From NCBI GenBank assembly GCA_023384675.1, contig JAHDVK010000010.1, forward strand, positions 124,001 through 188,000: DNA of 64,000 nucleotides, in the 5' to 3' direction. Positions 34,491 through 43,518 of this stretch are shown here, in pieces. The translations under genes were made by a program, and so were the position numbers. The notes beneath the pieces were generated by a model. It was not told where the DNA came from and did not search any database. It saw only the letters and a list, made by a program, of their open reading frames with translations. The stretch comes from Bryobacteraceae bacterium (GTDB taxonomy: Bacteria; Acidobacteriota; Terriglobia; Bryobacterales; Bryobacteraceae). Position 1 is the first letter of the stretch, and each line of letters begins with the position of its first letter.

Positions 34491-36185
34491 TTACATCTTG
34501 CGGTGACGGATCTGCCCGCCCACCACCGTCAGCACCGGCTGAATCCGGCGGATCTCGTCTTCCGGACACGTGAAGTAATCGCGGTCGATCACGGTCAAAT
34601 CGGCGAACTTGCCCTTCTCGATCGTGCCTTTCATATCCTCTTCGAAGAACATGAAGGCCGGTCCCGTTGTGAACATGTGTAATGCCTGCTCGCGGGTCAC
34701 CCGTTCCTCGGGGTAGATCACCTGGCCTTCGGTGGTGCGGCGCGTGATCGACATCCACATCCCATAGAACGGGTTGAAGGGGTTCACGGCCTTGTCCTTG
34801 TCGTGGCCGATCATGTGGTCGCTGCCGCCGGCCACGGGAATGCCCATCTCGATCATCGACCGCAGCGGGAAGAACCAGCGCATGTTATCGAGCCCGAACA
34901 CGCGCCGCAGCGCGGGCACATCCAAATGGAGCCAGTGCGGCTGCACGTCGGCCACGATGCCCATGCGCTTCATCCGTTCCAGCGCCTCGGAACTCATGAA
35001 GCTGCCGTGCATCACGTGTGAGCGAGTGGGCGCGATCGGCGAATCCTTGTCCAGCCGCTCGAATACGTCCAGCAGCGTGTCGATCGCCGAGCCGCCCTGC
35101 ACGTGCGACGTCAGTTGCCAGCCCTTCTTACGCGCCTCGGCGAAGATCGCGTAAAGATCGTCGGGCTGCACGAACAGCGTGCCGCGCGCATCCGGGTTGG
35201 TCTGTCCGTACAACTGCCGCCCGAACGGTCCATACGGCATGCGCTGGTAAGCCGTGCCGACGCTCTGCCCGCCATCCAGGGTCACCTTGAATGTGCTGAA
35301 CTTCAGCCATTCATCGCCCTGGTTCGTGGTCCAGGGGTTTTCGCGGATTTCCTTCAGCACCTCGTCCAGCGGGCGGTTTGTATTGATGCGCCAGGTCAGC
35401 AGCGTCCGCACGGCCAGCCGCTTCTGCTGGTGCAGCTTCTCAAACAGCGCAACATCGGCGGGCCCGACGGCGCGGTCGCCGATCGTGGTCAACCCCGCCT
35501 CGGCATAAATCTGGAGCATCTTCTCGAGCGCGTCAAGCCGCTCCTGTTCGGTGAAGGGCTTCGCGGCGCGCACGCCCTTCAGCAGCCCGGAAGCCGCGCG
35601 GAGAATGCCGTTCGGTTCGCCGTCCGGCCCTTTCACCACCTCGCCGCCGGGCGGATTGGGCGTGTCCTTGGTGATGCCGCTGATCTCGAGCGCCATCGAA
35701 TTCGCGCTCCACACATAGGAGCCGTCGAAGGCCACCGGGTGCGTTTTCACCACGTCGAGATCGGCGCGCGTGGGCATGCGCATCTCCTTCAGGCGAGGCG
35801 GCAAGGTGCGCGGCACCACGATCCATTCGCCCTTCGGTGTGGTCTTGGCCTTTTCAACGATCCACTTCTGGATCGACGCAATCGAATCGAGCGGCGGCAA
35901 TTTCTCGCGGTACTCCGACAGCGCGCCGCCGAGCGCGTGGACATGCGGATCGATCAACCCCGGCAGCACCATGCGGCCTTTGAGGTCGATTACATTGGTC
36001 TCGGGCTTGCGCAGCTTGAGGATCGCCTCGTTCGTGCCGGTGGCCAGCACGCGCCCGTCCTGAACGGCGATCGCCTGGTGAACGCTGTTCTGCTTGTCGA
36101 GGGTCACCACCCGGCCGTTGTGCAGAATCATTTGCGCGCCAAACACGGGCGCGCAGCAAAGGATGAACGAGAGCAGCCTGATCAT
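34491..36185 (-). CDS. Exported amidohydrolase family 3 protein (YtcJ-like)
   Basis: A 564-residue metal-dependent hydrolase with a signal peptide (MIRLLSFILCCAPVFGAQ). The N-terminal beta-sandwich ILHNGRVVTLD is followed by the metal motif DPHVHALGG (H81, H83), the later HVMHGSF and GSDHMIGHD, and the C-terminal sandwich GKFADLTVIDRDYF. Family members cleave amide or formamide bonds, and the substrate is unknown. The leftward promoter is unusually clear and leaves no untranslated leader. Divergent from the DUF1080-PHP gene. Confidence 0.87.
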   Translation of the reverse strand: MIRLLSFILCCAPVFGAQMILHNGRVVTLDKQNSVHQAIAVQDGRVLATGTNEAILKLRKPETNVIDLKGRMVLPGLIDPHVHALGGALSEYREKLPPLDSIASIQKWIVEKAKTTPKGEWIVVPRTLPPRLKEMRMPTRADLDVVKTHPVAFDGSYVWSANSMALEISGITKDTPNPPGGEVVKGPDGEPNGILRAASGLLKGVRAAKPFTEQERLDALEKMLQIYAEAGLTTIGDRAVGPADVALFEKLHQQKRLAVRTLLTWRINTNRPLDEVLKEIRENPWTTNQGDEWLKFSTFKVTLDGGQSVGTAYQRMPYGPFGRQLYGQTNPDARGTLFVQPDDLYAIFAEARKKGWQLTSHVQGGSAIDTLLDVFERLDKDSPIAPTRSHVMHGSFMSSEALERMKRMGIVADVQPHWLHLDVPALRRVFGLDNMRWFFPLRSMIEMGIPVAGGSDHMIGHDKDKAVNPFNPFYGMWMSITRRTTEGQVIYPEERVTREQALHMFTTGPAFMFFEEDMKGTIEKGKFADLTVIDRDYFTCPEDEIRRIQPVLTVVGGQIRHRKM

Positions 36186-36191
36186 GCGGCC

Positions 36192-36220
36192 ATTCTATCG
36201 AGCGCCTCCGTCCACGCCAA
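36192..36220 (-). promoter_or_regulatory. Sigma-70-type promoter of the amidohydrolase gene, leaderless
   Basis: On the minus strand TTGGCG (36215-36220) and TAGAAT (36192-36197) are 17 bp apart, and the ATG follows after only 6 nt. Transcription would start at or within a base of the start codon, and there is no Shine-Dalgarno sequence. Confidence 0.6.
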
Positions 36221-36245
36221 GCCGGGATAGATATACTTTGGGCAA

Positions 36246-37751
36246 ATGCCTCCGATCCGCAACTCCCAAATCACCCGCCGCGCCCTGTTCGGCGGCGCCG
36301 CCGCCGCGAGTCTTGCCGCCTGCAACCGGGCGGAAACCTGGCGCGACTTGTTTGACGGCCGCAGCCTCGCGGGCTGGCGCGCCAGCGAGAATCCGGACTC
36401 CTGGAAAGTCACCGCCGACGGCCTCCTTTTCGCCGATGGACCGCGCTCCCACCTGTTCTACGAAGGCACGGGCGACGGCGCGAACTTCCGCAACTTCGAA
36501 CTCGAACTCGAAGTCAAAACCGCGCCCGGCTGCAACTCCGGCGTCTACTTCCACACCGAATATCAGGAAAAGGGCTGGCCGGACAAAGGCTTCGAGATCC
36601 AAATCAACAATACCGCCACGGGCGAAGGCGGCTACCGTGAGAACAAACGCACCGGCTCTCTCTACGGGATTCGCAACGTTTACAAACCGCTGGCGCGGGA
36701 CGATGAGTGGACGAGCATCCGCATCCATGTGGCAGGCAAACGCATTCAGGCATGGGTGAACGGAATGATGACGGTGGATTTCCTCGAGCCCTCGCCCCCG
36801 GTACTCGCCGAAACCACCGAACGGCAACGCGTCATCGGCACGGGCACGTTTGCCCTCCAATGCCACGACCCCGAATCAAAGGCCTGGTTCCGCAACATCC
36901 GCGTCCGCCCGCTCCGGGACGATGCGGTTGGCGGCGGTCCCGCGCCGGTGGTGGACGAAACCTACCGCGACATCATCACTCTCGGCGCGCGCAACATCCC
37001 GATGGTGGATTTCCACACGCACATCAAGGGTACGCTGACGCTCGAACCGATGCTCGAACAGTCGCGCCGCGACGGCATCTTCTATGGCATCGCCGTCAAC
37101 TGCGGCAAGGGATTCACGGTCGAGAACGACGAAGGCGCGCGCAAGTTCTTCGAGTCGATGAAGGGCCAGCCCGTCTTCACCGCCATGCAGGCCGAGGGCC
37201 GCGAATGGACGCAGATGTTTTCGCGCGAGGCCGCCGCGCTGTTCGACTACATCTTCACCGATTCGATGACCTGGACCGACAACCGCGGCCGCCGCATGCG
37301 CCTCTGGATCAAGGACGAAGTTGGCGCAATCGCGGACGCCAGCGAGTTCATGGAAACCCTCGTCGCCCGCGCCGTCCAAATCCTCGACACCGAGCCCGTC
37401 GATATCTACGTCAACCCCACCTTCCTGCCCGACGTGCTCGCCGCGGACTACGACAAGCTCTGGACCGAACCCCGCATGAAGAAGGTCGTGGACGCCCTGA
37501 AGCGCAACGACGTGGCCCTCGAACTCAACGACCGCTACCAGCTTCCCGGCCTCGCCTTCGTCCGCATGGCCAAGGAAGCCGGCGTGAAGTTCACCTTTGG
37601 CACCAATAACGCCGGGGCGGACGACCTGAAGCGCAGCGAATACGGCATCCGCATGGTAAAAGAGTGCGAATTGCGCTGGCAGGATTTCTGGATGCCCGGC
37701 CTGTGGACCCCTCGCGCCATCGAGCGCAAAGGCGCCGCGCTGCGCGCCTGA
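36246..37751 (+). CDS. Tat lipoprotein: DUF1080 (3-keto-disaccharide hydrolase-like) fused to a PHP-like domain
   Basis: A 501-residue two-domain protein. The signal TRRALFGGAAAASLAAC indicates Tat export and lipidation. Residues about 30-235 form a DUF1080 jelly-roll (WRDLFDGRSLAGWRASE, then NSGVYFHTEYQEKGWPDKGFEIQ, in parts), a family that includes hydrolases of 3-keto sugars. Residues about 250-495 resemble a PHP/TIM-barrel metallo-domain (MVDFHTHIKG with H257 and H259; VALELNDRYQLPG; FGTNNAG). A TATACT box at 36232-36237 precedes the ATG. The combination is uncommon. Either half could act on a sugar derivative. Confidence 0.8.
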   Translation: MPPIRNSQITRRALFGGAAAASLAACNRAETWRDLFDGRSLAGWRASENPDSWKVTADGLLFADGPRSHLFYEGTGDGANFRNFELELEVKTAPGCNSGVYFHTEYQEKGWPDKGFEIQINNTATGEGGYRENKRTGSLYGIRNVYKPLARDDEWTSIRIHVAGKRIQAWVNGMMTVDFLEPSPPVLAETTERQRVIGTGTFALQCHDPESKAWFRNIRVRPLRDDAVGGGPAPVVDETYRDIITLGARNIPMVDFHTHIKGTLTLEPMLEQSRRDGIFYGIAVNCGKGFTVENDEGARKFFESMKGQPVFTAMQAEGREWTQMFSREAAALFDYIFTDSMTWTDNRGRRMRLWIKDEVGAIADASEFMETLVARAVQILDTEPVDIYVNPTFLPDVLAADYDKLWTEPRMKKVVDALKRNDVALELNDRYQLPGLAFVRMAKEAGVKFTFGTNNAGADDLKRSEYGIRMVKECELRWQDFWMPGLWTPRAIERKGAALRA

Positions 37752-37772
37752 TCCTGTGGGAGGTTGACGGGG

Positions 37773-40076
37773 ATGGGCAAGGCGAGCTTGGCCCGGTGGC
37801 TGCTTGTGCTGACCGCCGGGTGGATCAGTCCGATGCGTGCGGCCGAAATCCCGGCCGGCACCCTGGTCGAAATCCGGCTACTCGACACCGTCGTCTCCCC
37901 CCAGGCGGATCGCGGCGCCCGGGTCCGCGGTGTCGTCGTGGCTCCGGTCGTCGTGGATGGAGTGATCCGCATCCCGGCTGGCGCGCAGGCTAGGGGATCC
38001 ATCCGCGACGCGCGCTCCACAGGCTGGGGGTTCGGCCGGGAAACGGCCCTGCTCTGGATCGAATGGGACCGGCTCCGCCTGCCGGGCGGTGAAGAGCTGA
38101 GCGTGGCCACACGCATTGCCGAGTTGGAGAACGCGCGCGAATCTGCCGATGACGAAGGGCGCATCCGCGGCATCCGCTCCACGGGCACTATGGGCTATCG
38201 CGCCTCGAACCTGGTAGGTGGCCTGGCGGTCTTCGACCCCATCGCTTACCTGTTCGTGAACGTGGCTTCCGCACGGATGCTGCGCTTCCCCGAGCCCGAG
38301 ATTGTGCTGCCGCGCGGCGCCGAAATGCTCGTGCGGCTCGAAGAACCGGTCGAAACCCAAGCCGTCTTCGCGCCTGCTGTGGGCTCCGTGGCGCGGAACG
38401 AGGAGGAAATCGCCAGCCTCGGCAATATGGTCCGGTCACTGCCCTTCCGCTCCTTCAAGCCCGGTGGGGTTCCCTCGGACCTGGTCAACGTGGTGTTGCT
38501 GGGCAGCGGACCGGCTCTCGAGCGCGCTTTCCGCGCCGCCGGCTGGGTGCAAGCCGACGAGTTGTCCGCCACCAGCGTTTTTCTCACCTTCCGTTCCATG
38601 GCCGAAAACCAGGGCTACCAGGCCGCGCCCATGTCCGTGCTCCTGTTGAACGAAAAACCGCCGGATTATGAGCTTTCGAAGTCATTGAACACGTTTGCAA
38701 AGCGTCATCATGTCCGTTTTTGGGCCGGCCTGGGCGCGTGGCAGGGGCACGAGGTGTTCGCAGGCGCGGCCACCCACGATACCGGCATCATCTTCTCGCG
38801 CCGCAGCCGCACCTTCAGCCACTCCATCGACCCCTGGATCGACGACGAGCGCGGCAAAATCCTGAACGACCTGCTCTTCACCGGTTGCGTCACCGGCTAC
38901 GAATTGGTGGACCGCGCATGGCTCCCCGATGCCGCTCGCCGGGCTGGGGGCATGGACATGCACACCGACGGGGCCGTGGCCGTCGTCCTCCTCAATAGCT
39001 GCGAAAACCCCGCGCACGATTTCCCCGCCATCGAACCCGGCACGATCGAAGCCGCCGGAGGCCGCTGGAAACGCGGCGTGCGGCAAGGCGCGCTCATCGC
39101 CCGCAACGACCTGCTGCGGGCCAATCTCGCCTGGCAGGCCTGGGAAGGCGGGCGCTGGTTGGCCCGGAACCTGCGAAAACGCCCGCCTCCGCAACGGACC
39201 GAAAGGCGCAGCGCCGGCCCGGCCCCCGGCATCTCCTGGGCCGATGAAGACGCTGCGCGACCCGAACCTTTCGCCTTCCCCATGCGATCGAACGGGCGCC
39301 AGCCTCTGGACCGCTGGGCGCCAAGCCTGTTCGAACTCGGCGCGCAGGGCGGCCGCCTGCGCTTCGGCCTGCCGCGGCTCGATCCGTTCCGCCTCGAATT
39401 CTTCCCACAAACAGGAAATGGCGCCGACCCGTTCTCTCTCGACACCGCCAGCGACCTCGGCAGCGGCTGGGCAGCCGGCATCACGCTGACCACTAACACG
39501 TTCCGCTACTTTTCCCAGGAACTCGCCTTCAGCTACCAGCGCGGCAAATACGACCTGTTCGTCACTCCGGAAGGACCACTCCCCCCGGACGCCGGCGTTG
39601 AGACTCAGCGGGCCGGGCTGCTCACGCGCCAGTTTCAATACAACTGGCTGATTCATGCCACGCCGCGCGAGCGCCGCCTCCGGCCCTACATCGCGGGCGG
39701 CCCCGTGCTGCAACTCGTGCATCTCACCGACGCGCCGCTCGAACGCGCCGGGGGCGTCTTTCGCGTCGGCTGGCGCAACATCGGCCTGCTGAAGTCGGCC
39801 TATAACTTTCGCCGCGATCCGCCGCTCGATGGCGGCGGCATCTTCCAGGCCGGCTTCCAATACGGCGCGGGCGTCAAGTGGCGCGCGCATCCGCGCTGGG
39901 TCTTCCGCTGGGACTTCCGCGAGACCGTCGCGGCGCAGCCGGACATATTCTCGCCATCCTTTGCCGGCGATGCGCCGAACGCGCCGGAAGGCTACAGCGT
40001 CCGTCTGATGCGCGGCGGCGAACGCCGCAAGCTCCGCCAGCAGCGCTTCACGCTCGGCTTCGCGTTTACGTTTTAA
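37773..40076 (+). CDS. LssY_C-domain protein fused to an outer-membrane beta-barrel
   Basis: A 767-residue exported protein. After a signal peptide (SLARWLLVLTAGWISPMRAA), residues about 20-190 form a beta-rich domain. The LssY C-terminal-type domain follows, roughly 205-400 (FRAAGWVQADELSA, KRHHVRFWAGLGAWQGHEV, GAATHDTGI, HSIDPWIDDERGKI). The last 250 residues look like an outer-membrane barrel with alternating aromatic strands, ending RQQRFTLGFAFTF with the C-terminal phenylalanine typical of barrel proteins. The ATG at 37773 has GGGAGG upstream. Its function is unknown. The last 11 bp overlap the convergent universal stress gene. Confidence 0.72.
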   Translation: MGKASLARWLLVLTAGWISPMRAAEIPAGTLVEIRLLDTVVSPQADRGARVRGVVVAPVVVDGVIRIPAGAQARGSIRDARSTGWGFGRETALLWIEWDRLRLPGGEELSVATRIAELENARESADDEGRIRGIRSTGTMGYRASNLVGGLAVFDPIAYLFVNVASARMLRFPEPEIVLPRGAEMLVRLEEPVETQAVFAPAVGSVARNEEEIASLGNMVRSLPFRSFKPGGVPSDLVNVVLLGSGPALERAFRAAGWVQADELSATSVFLTFRSMAENQGYQAAPMSVLLLNEKPPDYELSKSLNTFAKRHHVRFWAGLGAWQGHEVFAGAATHDTGIIFSRRSRTFSHSIDPWIDDERGKILNDLLFTGCVTGYELVDRAWLPDAARRAGGMDMHTDGAVAVVLLNSCENPAHDFPAIEPGTIEAAGGRWKRGVRQGALIARNDLLRANLAWQAWEGGRWLARNLRKRPPPQRTERRSAGPAPGISWADEDAARPEPFAFPMRSNGRQPLDRWAPSLFELGAQGGRLRFGLPRLDPFRLEFFPQTGNGADPFSLDTASDLGSGWAAGITLTTNTFRYFSQELAFSYQRGKYDLFVTPEGPLPPDAGVETQRAGLLTRQFQYNWLIHATPRERRLRPYIAGGPVLQLVHLTDAPLERAGGVFRVGWRNIGLLKSAYNFRRDPPLDGGGIFQAGFQYGAGVKWRAHPRWVFRWDFRETVAAQPDIFSPSFAGDAPNAPEGYSVRLMRGGERRKLRQQRFTLGFAFTF

Positions 40077-40920
40077 GCTCCGCCAAGCCCACGGCGGCGG
40101 GTTCCGGCGCCGCCTCGTGCACCTCCATCCGCGGCATCAGCACCACGGGGCAATGCGCGGCGCGGATGATGGGCAGCACGTTCGGCCCCAGCGTCCGGCG
40201 GCCCGCGCCCAGCACCAGCAGGTCGGCGTGATGGCGGCGGACGAGCGCCGGCAGCACGGCGGCCGGATGACCCAGGTCGATCCTGACCGGCGCGTCCACG
40301 CCGCTCATGCGCGTGAGCCGCTCCAGCGCCAGGTACGCGGTTTCGCGCGACAGCGCCACCGGCAGATCGTCGATCGACGAAGCCGAAAGCACATCGATAT
40401 CCACGCGCGGCACCGCATGCAGAATCTCGAGCTTCGCGCCCAGCCGCGCAGCGAGTCCGGCGGCGTCCAACACTAACTGCCGGCTGAGCCCATGCAGGTC
40501 CACGCCCACGGCAACTCGTTCAATCGCGCCGTGTTCGGAAGGCACGCCGCCCCAGGCGGTCCAGACGGGCACATGACAGTCCTTGGCGACCCGCGCCACC
40601 AGCGACGGATCGGTCCAGCGCCGCCAGAAAGAGCGCGCCCGGGCCGGCATCATCACCAGCGAGATGCTCTCCTCGGTGACCACCCGCGCAATCGCCGCCG
40701 CCACCGAGCCGGTCTCGACGCGCGGGCGCGCCGCAACGCCATCCCATTCGCAGCCCGCCAGAAAAGCTTCTCCGGCGCGCAGGTCCAGACGTGTGGGTAC
40801 CACGTGCAGCGGGATCACTTCGGCGCCGAAGCGCCGCGCCACCTGCAGCACCTGTGGTTTGAACGCGCGGCAAGCCGTCGAGTCCAGAACCGGGTAAAGA
40901 ATTCGCCGGATGGGTAGCAT
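40066..40920 (-). CDS. Tandem universal stress protein (two UspA domains)
   Basis: A 284-residue cytoplasmic protein with two UspA folds, about 1-140 and 145-275. The second carries the nucleotide-binding-type end LLVLGAGRRTLGPNVLPIIRA, while the first shows a degraded version (LVMMPARARSFWRRW). Usp proteins support survival under stress, often by binding ATP or partner proteins. The start at 40920 has GAGGAG 7 nt upstream. A near-consensus sigma-54 promoter lies at 40958-40973, and the NtrC-type activator and its kinase are encoded directly upstream on the same strand. Confidence 0.88.
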   Translation of the reverse strand: MLPIRRILYPVLDSTACRAFKPQVLQVARRFGAEVIPLHVVPTRLDLRAGEAFLAGCEWDGVAARPRVETGSVAAAIARVVTEESISLVMMPARARSFWRRWTDPSLVARVAKDCHVPVWTAWGGVPSEHGAIERVAVGVDLHGLSRQLVLDAAGLAARLGAKLEILHAVPRVDIDVLSASSIDDLPVALSRETAYLALERLTRMSGVDAPVRIDLGHPAAVLPALVRRHHADLLVLGAGRRTLGPNVLPIIRAAHCPVVLMPRMEVHEAAPEPAAVGLAELKT

Positions 40921-40957
40921 TTGCGTCTCCTCTGACACTTCCGTCACCCTTTCCAAG

Positions 40958-40973
40958 TGCAATTCACGGGCCA
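40958..40973 (-). promoter_or_regulatory. Sigma-54-type promoter of the universal stress gene
   Basis: On the minus strand TGGCCCGTGAATTGCA matches TGGCACG-N4-TTGCA at 11 of 12 fixed positions, with GG and GC separated by 10 nt. Initiation near 40948 would give a leader of about 28 nt that includes the GAGGAG ribosome binding site. A GGTG-N4-CACC dyad lies at 40996-41007. Confidence 0.65.
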
Positions 40974-41058
40974 ACGCGAAAAACCCGTATTTTGAGGTGT
41001 TTTCACCGCCGGGAAGGCCGTTTTTTGTGCGAAAACCACCACCACTGGCTCAAAAGGA

Positions 41059-42435
41059 TCACCGCCCGGCGGGTTTCCGAAGGCCGAACTTCTCCATCCG
41101 GTAGATCAGCGCCTTCCGGCTCAGGTCGAGGTATCTCGCGGCGTGCGTCTGGTTCCAGTTGCACTTTTCGAGCGCGCGCAGGATCAGGTCCTTTTCCACG
41201 GCTTCGACGGAAATCCCCTCCGGCGGCAGGTCGATCTGGAGCGCTTCAAGCGGCGGCCGCTGCTGCCGCAGCGCCCCGGGCAGGTCGGCGAGGGTAATCT
41301 CGTCGCCGCGCGCGAGCACCACCAGCCGTTCGACGATGTTCTCGAGTTCGCGCACGTTGCCCGGCCACCGGTAGTGCTGGAAATGCGGCGCCAGTTCGGC
41401 GGGCAGCCGGAGGTTCGGCCGTTTGTGCTTCTCGCGGGCCTGGGCGAAGAAGTGCTGCAGCAGTTCGGCGATGTCCTCGCGGCGTTCCCGCAGCGGCGGT
41501 AGATCCAGGGGAATCACCGCTAGGCGGTAGTAAAGGTCCTCGCGGAAGGCGCCGTCGTCGATCATGGCCTGCAGGTTCCGGTGCGTGGCGGCGATGATGC
41601 GCACATCCACCCGCACCGGCGCTGTGGCGCCCACCTTTTCGATCTCGCCTTGCTGGATCAGCCGCAGGAGCTTCACCTGGAGTTCGGCCGGCATTTCTCC
41701 GATTTCGTCCAGGAACAGCGTGCCTGAATCCGCCAGTTCCACCTTGCCGGCCTTATGGGCGATCGCGCCGGTGAAGGAGCCTTTCACGTGCCCGAACAGC
41801 TCGGATTCCAGCAGATCGCGCGGGATCGCGCCGCAGTTGATGGTGACGAACGGCCGGTCGCGGCGGGCTGAGTTGCAGTGGACGGCGCGCGCAAGCAACT
41901 CCTTACCCGTCCCGGTTTCGCCCTGAATCAGCACCGTGGAATCGGAGCCGGCGGCGCGCGCGGCCAAGTCCAGCACCTCGAGCAGGGTCGGCGCGGAGCC
42001 GATAATGGCCGAAAACCCGTATTTCCGGTCGATCGTGGCGCGCAGCGTCCGGACCTCGGCGACCAGGTCGCGATGCTCCAGGGCGCGGCTCAGCAGGATG
42101 GCGAGCTCGTCGTGGCTGATCGGCTTGGCGATGAAGTCGTAGGCGCCGGCCTTCATGGCCTCCACCGCGAGTTGAATCGTGCCGTAGGCCGTCATCAGGA
42201 TCACCGCGACGCCCGGCGCCAGTACCCGCAGCCGCGCGAGCAGCTCGAGCCCGGAAAGCCCCGGCATGCGGACATCGCTGAGCACAAGGTCGGGCGGCTC
42301 GCGTTCGAGCAGTTCGAGCGCTGCCTCGGCGGAAGCGGCGGGGGAGACGGCATAGCCCAACTCCTCGAGTTCCATACGAAGCACGAGGCGAAGGCTTTCG
42401 TCGTCATCCACGAGCAGGATGCGGCGGTGCGGCAT
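41059..42435 (-). CDS. Sigma-54-dependent response regulator, NtrC family
   Basis: A 458-residue activator. The receiver domain has acidic residues D10-D12 and phosphoacceptor D54 (LVLSDVRMPG). The AAA+ domain has the Walker A GETGTGKE, the sigma-54 contact loop as GSFTGA (a permitted variant of GAFTGA), FLDEIGEMP, and the arginine-finger region. A Fis-type helix-turn-helix ends the protein (NWNQTHAARYLDLSRKALIYR). Its start overlaps the end of the kinase gene by 32 nt, so it is the partner of that kinase. The universal stress gene with a sigma-54 promoter lies just downstream and is a likely target. Confidence 0.95.
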   Translation of the reverse strand: MPHRRILLVDDDESLRLVLRMELEELGYAVSPAASAEAALELLEREPPDLVLSDVRMPGLSGLELLARLRVLAPGVAVILMTAYGTIQLAVEAMKAGAYDFIAKPISHDELAILLSRALEHRDLVAEVRTLRATIDRKYGFSAIIGSAPTLLEVLDLAARAAGSDSTVLIQGETGTGKELLARAVHCNSARRDRPFVTINCGAIPRDLLESELFGHVKGSFTGAIAHKAGKVELADSGTLFLDEIGEMPAELQVKLLRLIQQGEIEKVGATAPVRVDVRIIAATHRNLQAMIDDGAFREDLYYRLAVIPLDLPPLRERREDIAELLQHFFAQAREKHKRPNLRLPAELAPHFQHYRWPGNVRELENIVERLVVLARGDEITLADLPGALRQQRPPLEALQIDLPPEGISVEAVEKDLILRALEKCNWNQTHAARYLDLSRKALIYRMEKFGLRKPAGR

Positions 42436-43465
42436 GATCTCCTTTCGGGGTGAGCGGCAGGCGGATCGAGAAGGTCATGCCTTCGCCCTCGTTGCGGTGA
42501 GCGGCCAGCACGCCGCCGAGTTGCGTCACGATCTGATGGGCGACGGGCAGGCCGAGGCCGGTGCCGTTTTCCTTGGTCGTGAAGAAAGGATCAAAGAGGC
42601 GGCTGATGTGTTCGGCGGGCACGCCGCAGCCCTCGTCCCGGACCAGGATCACCATGTGCCCGGATTCGGCGCGGGCGCTCAACAAAACCGAAGCGCCTTC
42701 CGGGCTCGCCTGAATCGCATTGATCGTGAGGTTCAGCAAAACCTGTTCAAGCTGTTCCCGATCCCCCATGAGGCGGGGCAGGCCGGGTTCAATCTCCACG
42801 TGGAATCGAATGGGTTTGCGGTGAATGACGTGGCTGGCGAGTTCGCGGACGGTCTCGATCAGGGCGGGGGCGTCAACAGGCTCATGCCGGGGCGGACGCG
42901 GACGCGCGAAATCGAGGAAGCGGGTCAGCAGGCCGTTGAGGCGCTCGGATTCCTTGGCGATGATGCGGATACACTCCTGCTGGCGGCCGGGCGAGGCGGA
43001 GTTACGTTCGAGGATGCCCGCCGCGCCGGAGATGGCGGCGAGCGGGTTGCGGATCTCGTGCGCGAGACCGGCCGAAAGCTGGCCAAGCGCCGACAGGCGT
43101 TCGGCGCGCTGCATGCCGTCGAAATTCTCCTGCAACTCGCGGTGCGCCACCGACAGCTGATCGAGAACCCGGGCGAAAGCGTCGCGCTGGCGGCGGTGGC
43201 GGTCGGCCAGGTAGCCCAGCCCCCCGCCCATCGCGAACAGGACGGGCAGATCGGCCACAGGCAAACCCCACGCGGCGACAACCGCGGCAGGCAGCCCGAG
43301 ACGCCAGCCGCCGAGCAGGGCGGCGGCCGCCACGGGCAGGTAGAACAGGCGCTCGATCAGCGCGCGCAGTTCAGGCCGGTCCGCGGGAACGGCGGCCAAC
43401 CCCAGCAGCAACCCGCCGCAAAGCGCGGCGAGGCCAGCCACAGTGATCCAAGTTTGCCGGTTCAC
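42404..43465 (-). CDS. Membrane-bound sensor histidine kinase, partner of the NtrC-type regulator
   Basis: A 353-residue kinase with hydrophobic N-terminal helices (about residues 6-82) and no obvious periplasmic sensing domain. A short coiled linker leads to the dimerisation domain with H136 in GLAHEIRNPL and an ATPase domain with NLTINAIQ, DEGCGVPAE and GTGLGLPVAHQI. The GTG at 43465 has GGAGAA upstream. The longer open frame to 44029 lies antisense or out of frame over the Rnk-like gene and is not coding. It lies 53 bp downstream of the Rnk-like gene on the same strand. Confidence 0.92.
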   Translation of the reverse strand: MNRQTWITVAGLAALCGGLLLGLAAVPADRPELRALIERLFYLPVAAAALLGGWRLGLPAAVVAAWGLPVADLPVLFAMGGGLGYLADRHRRQRDAFARVLDQLSVAHRELQENFDGMQRAERLSALGQLSAGLAHEIRNPLAAISGAAGILERNSASPGRQQECIRIIAKESERLNGLLTRFLDFARPRPPRHEPVDAPALIETVRELASHVIHRKPIRFHVEIEPGLPRLMGDREQLEQVLLNLTINAIQASPEGASVLLSARAESGHMVILVRDEGCGVPAEHISRLFDPFFTTKENGTGLGLPVAHQIVTQLGGVLAAHRNEGEGMTFSIRLPLTPKGDHAAPPHPARG

Positions 43466-43518
43466 TTCTCCAGGCCAGAGTATCGAGCCGCGCGGGCGGC
43501 GGCAAGCGTCGAGCCGCT

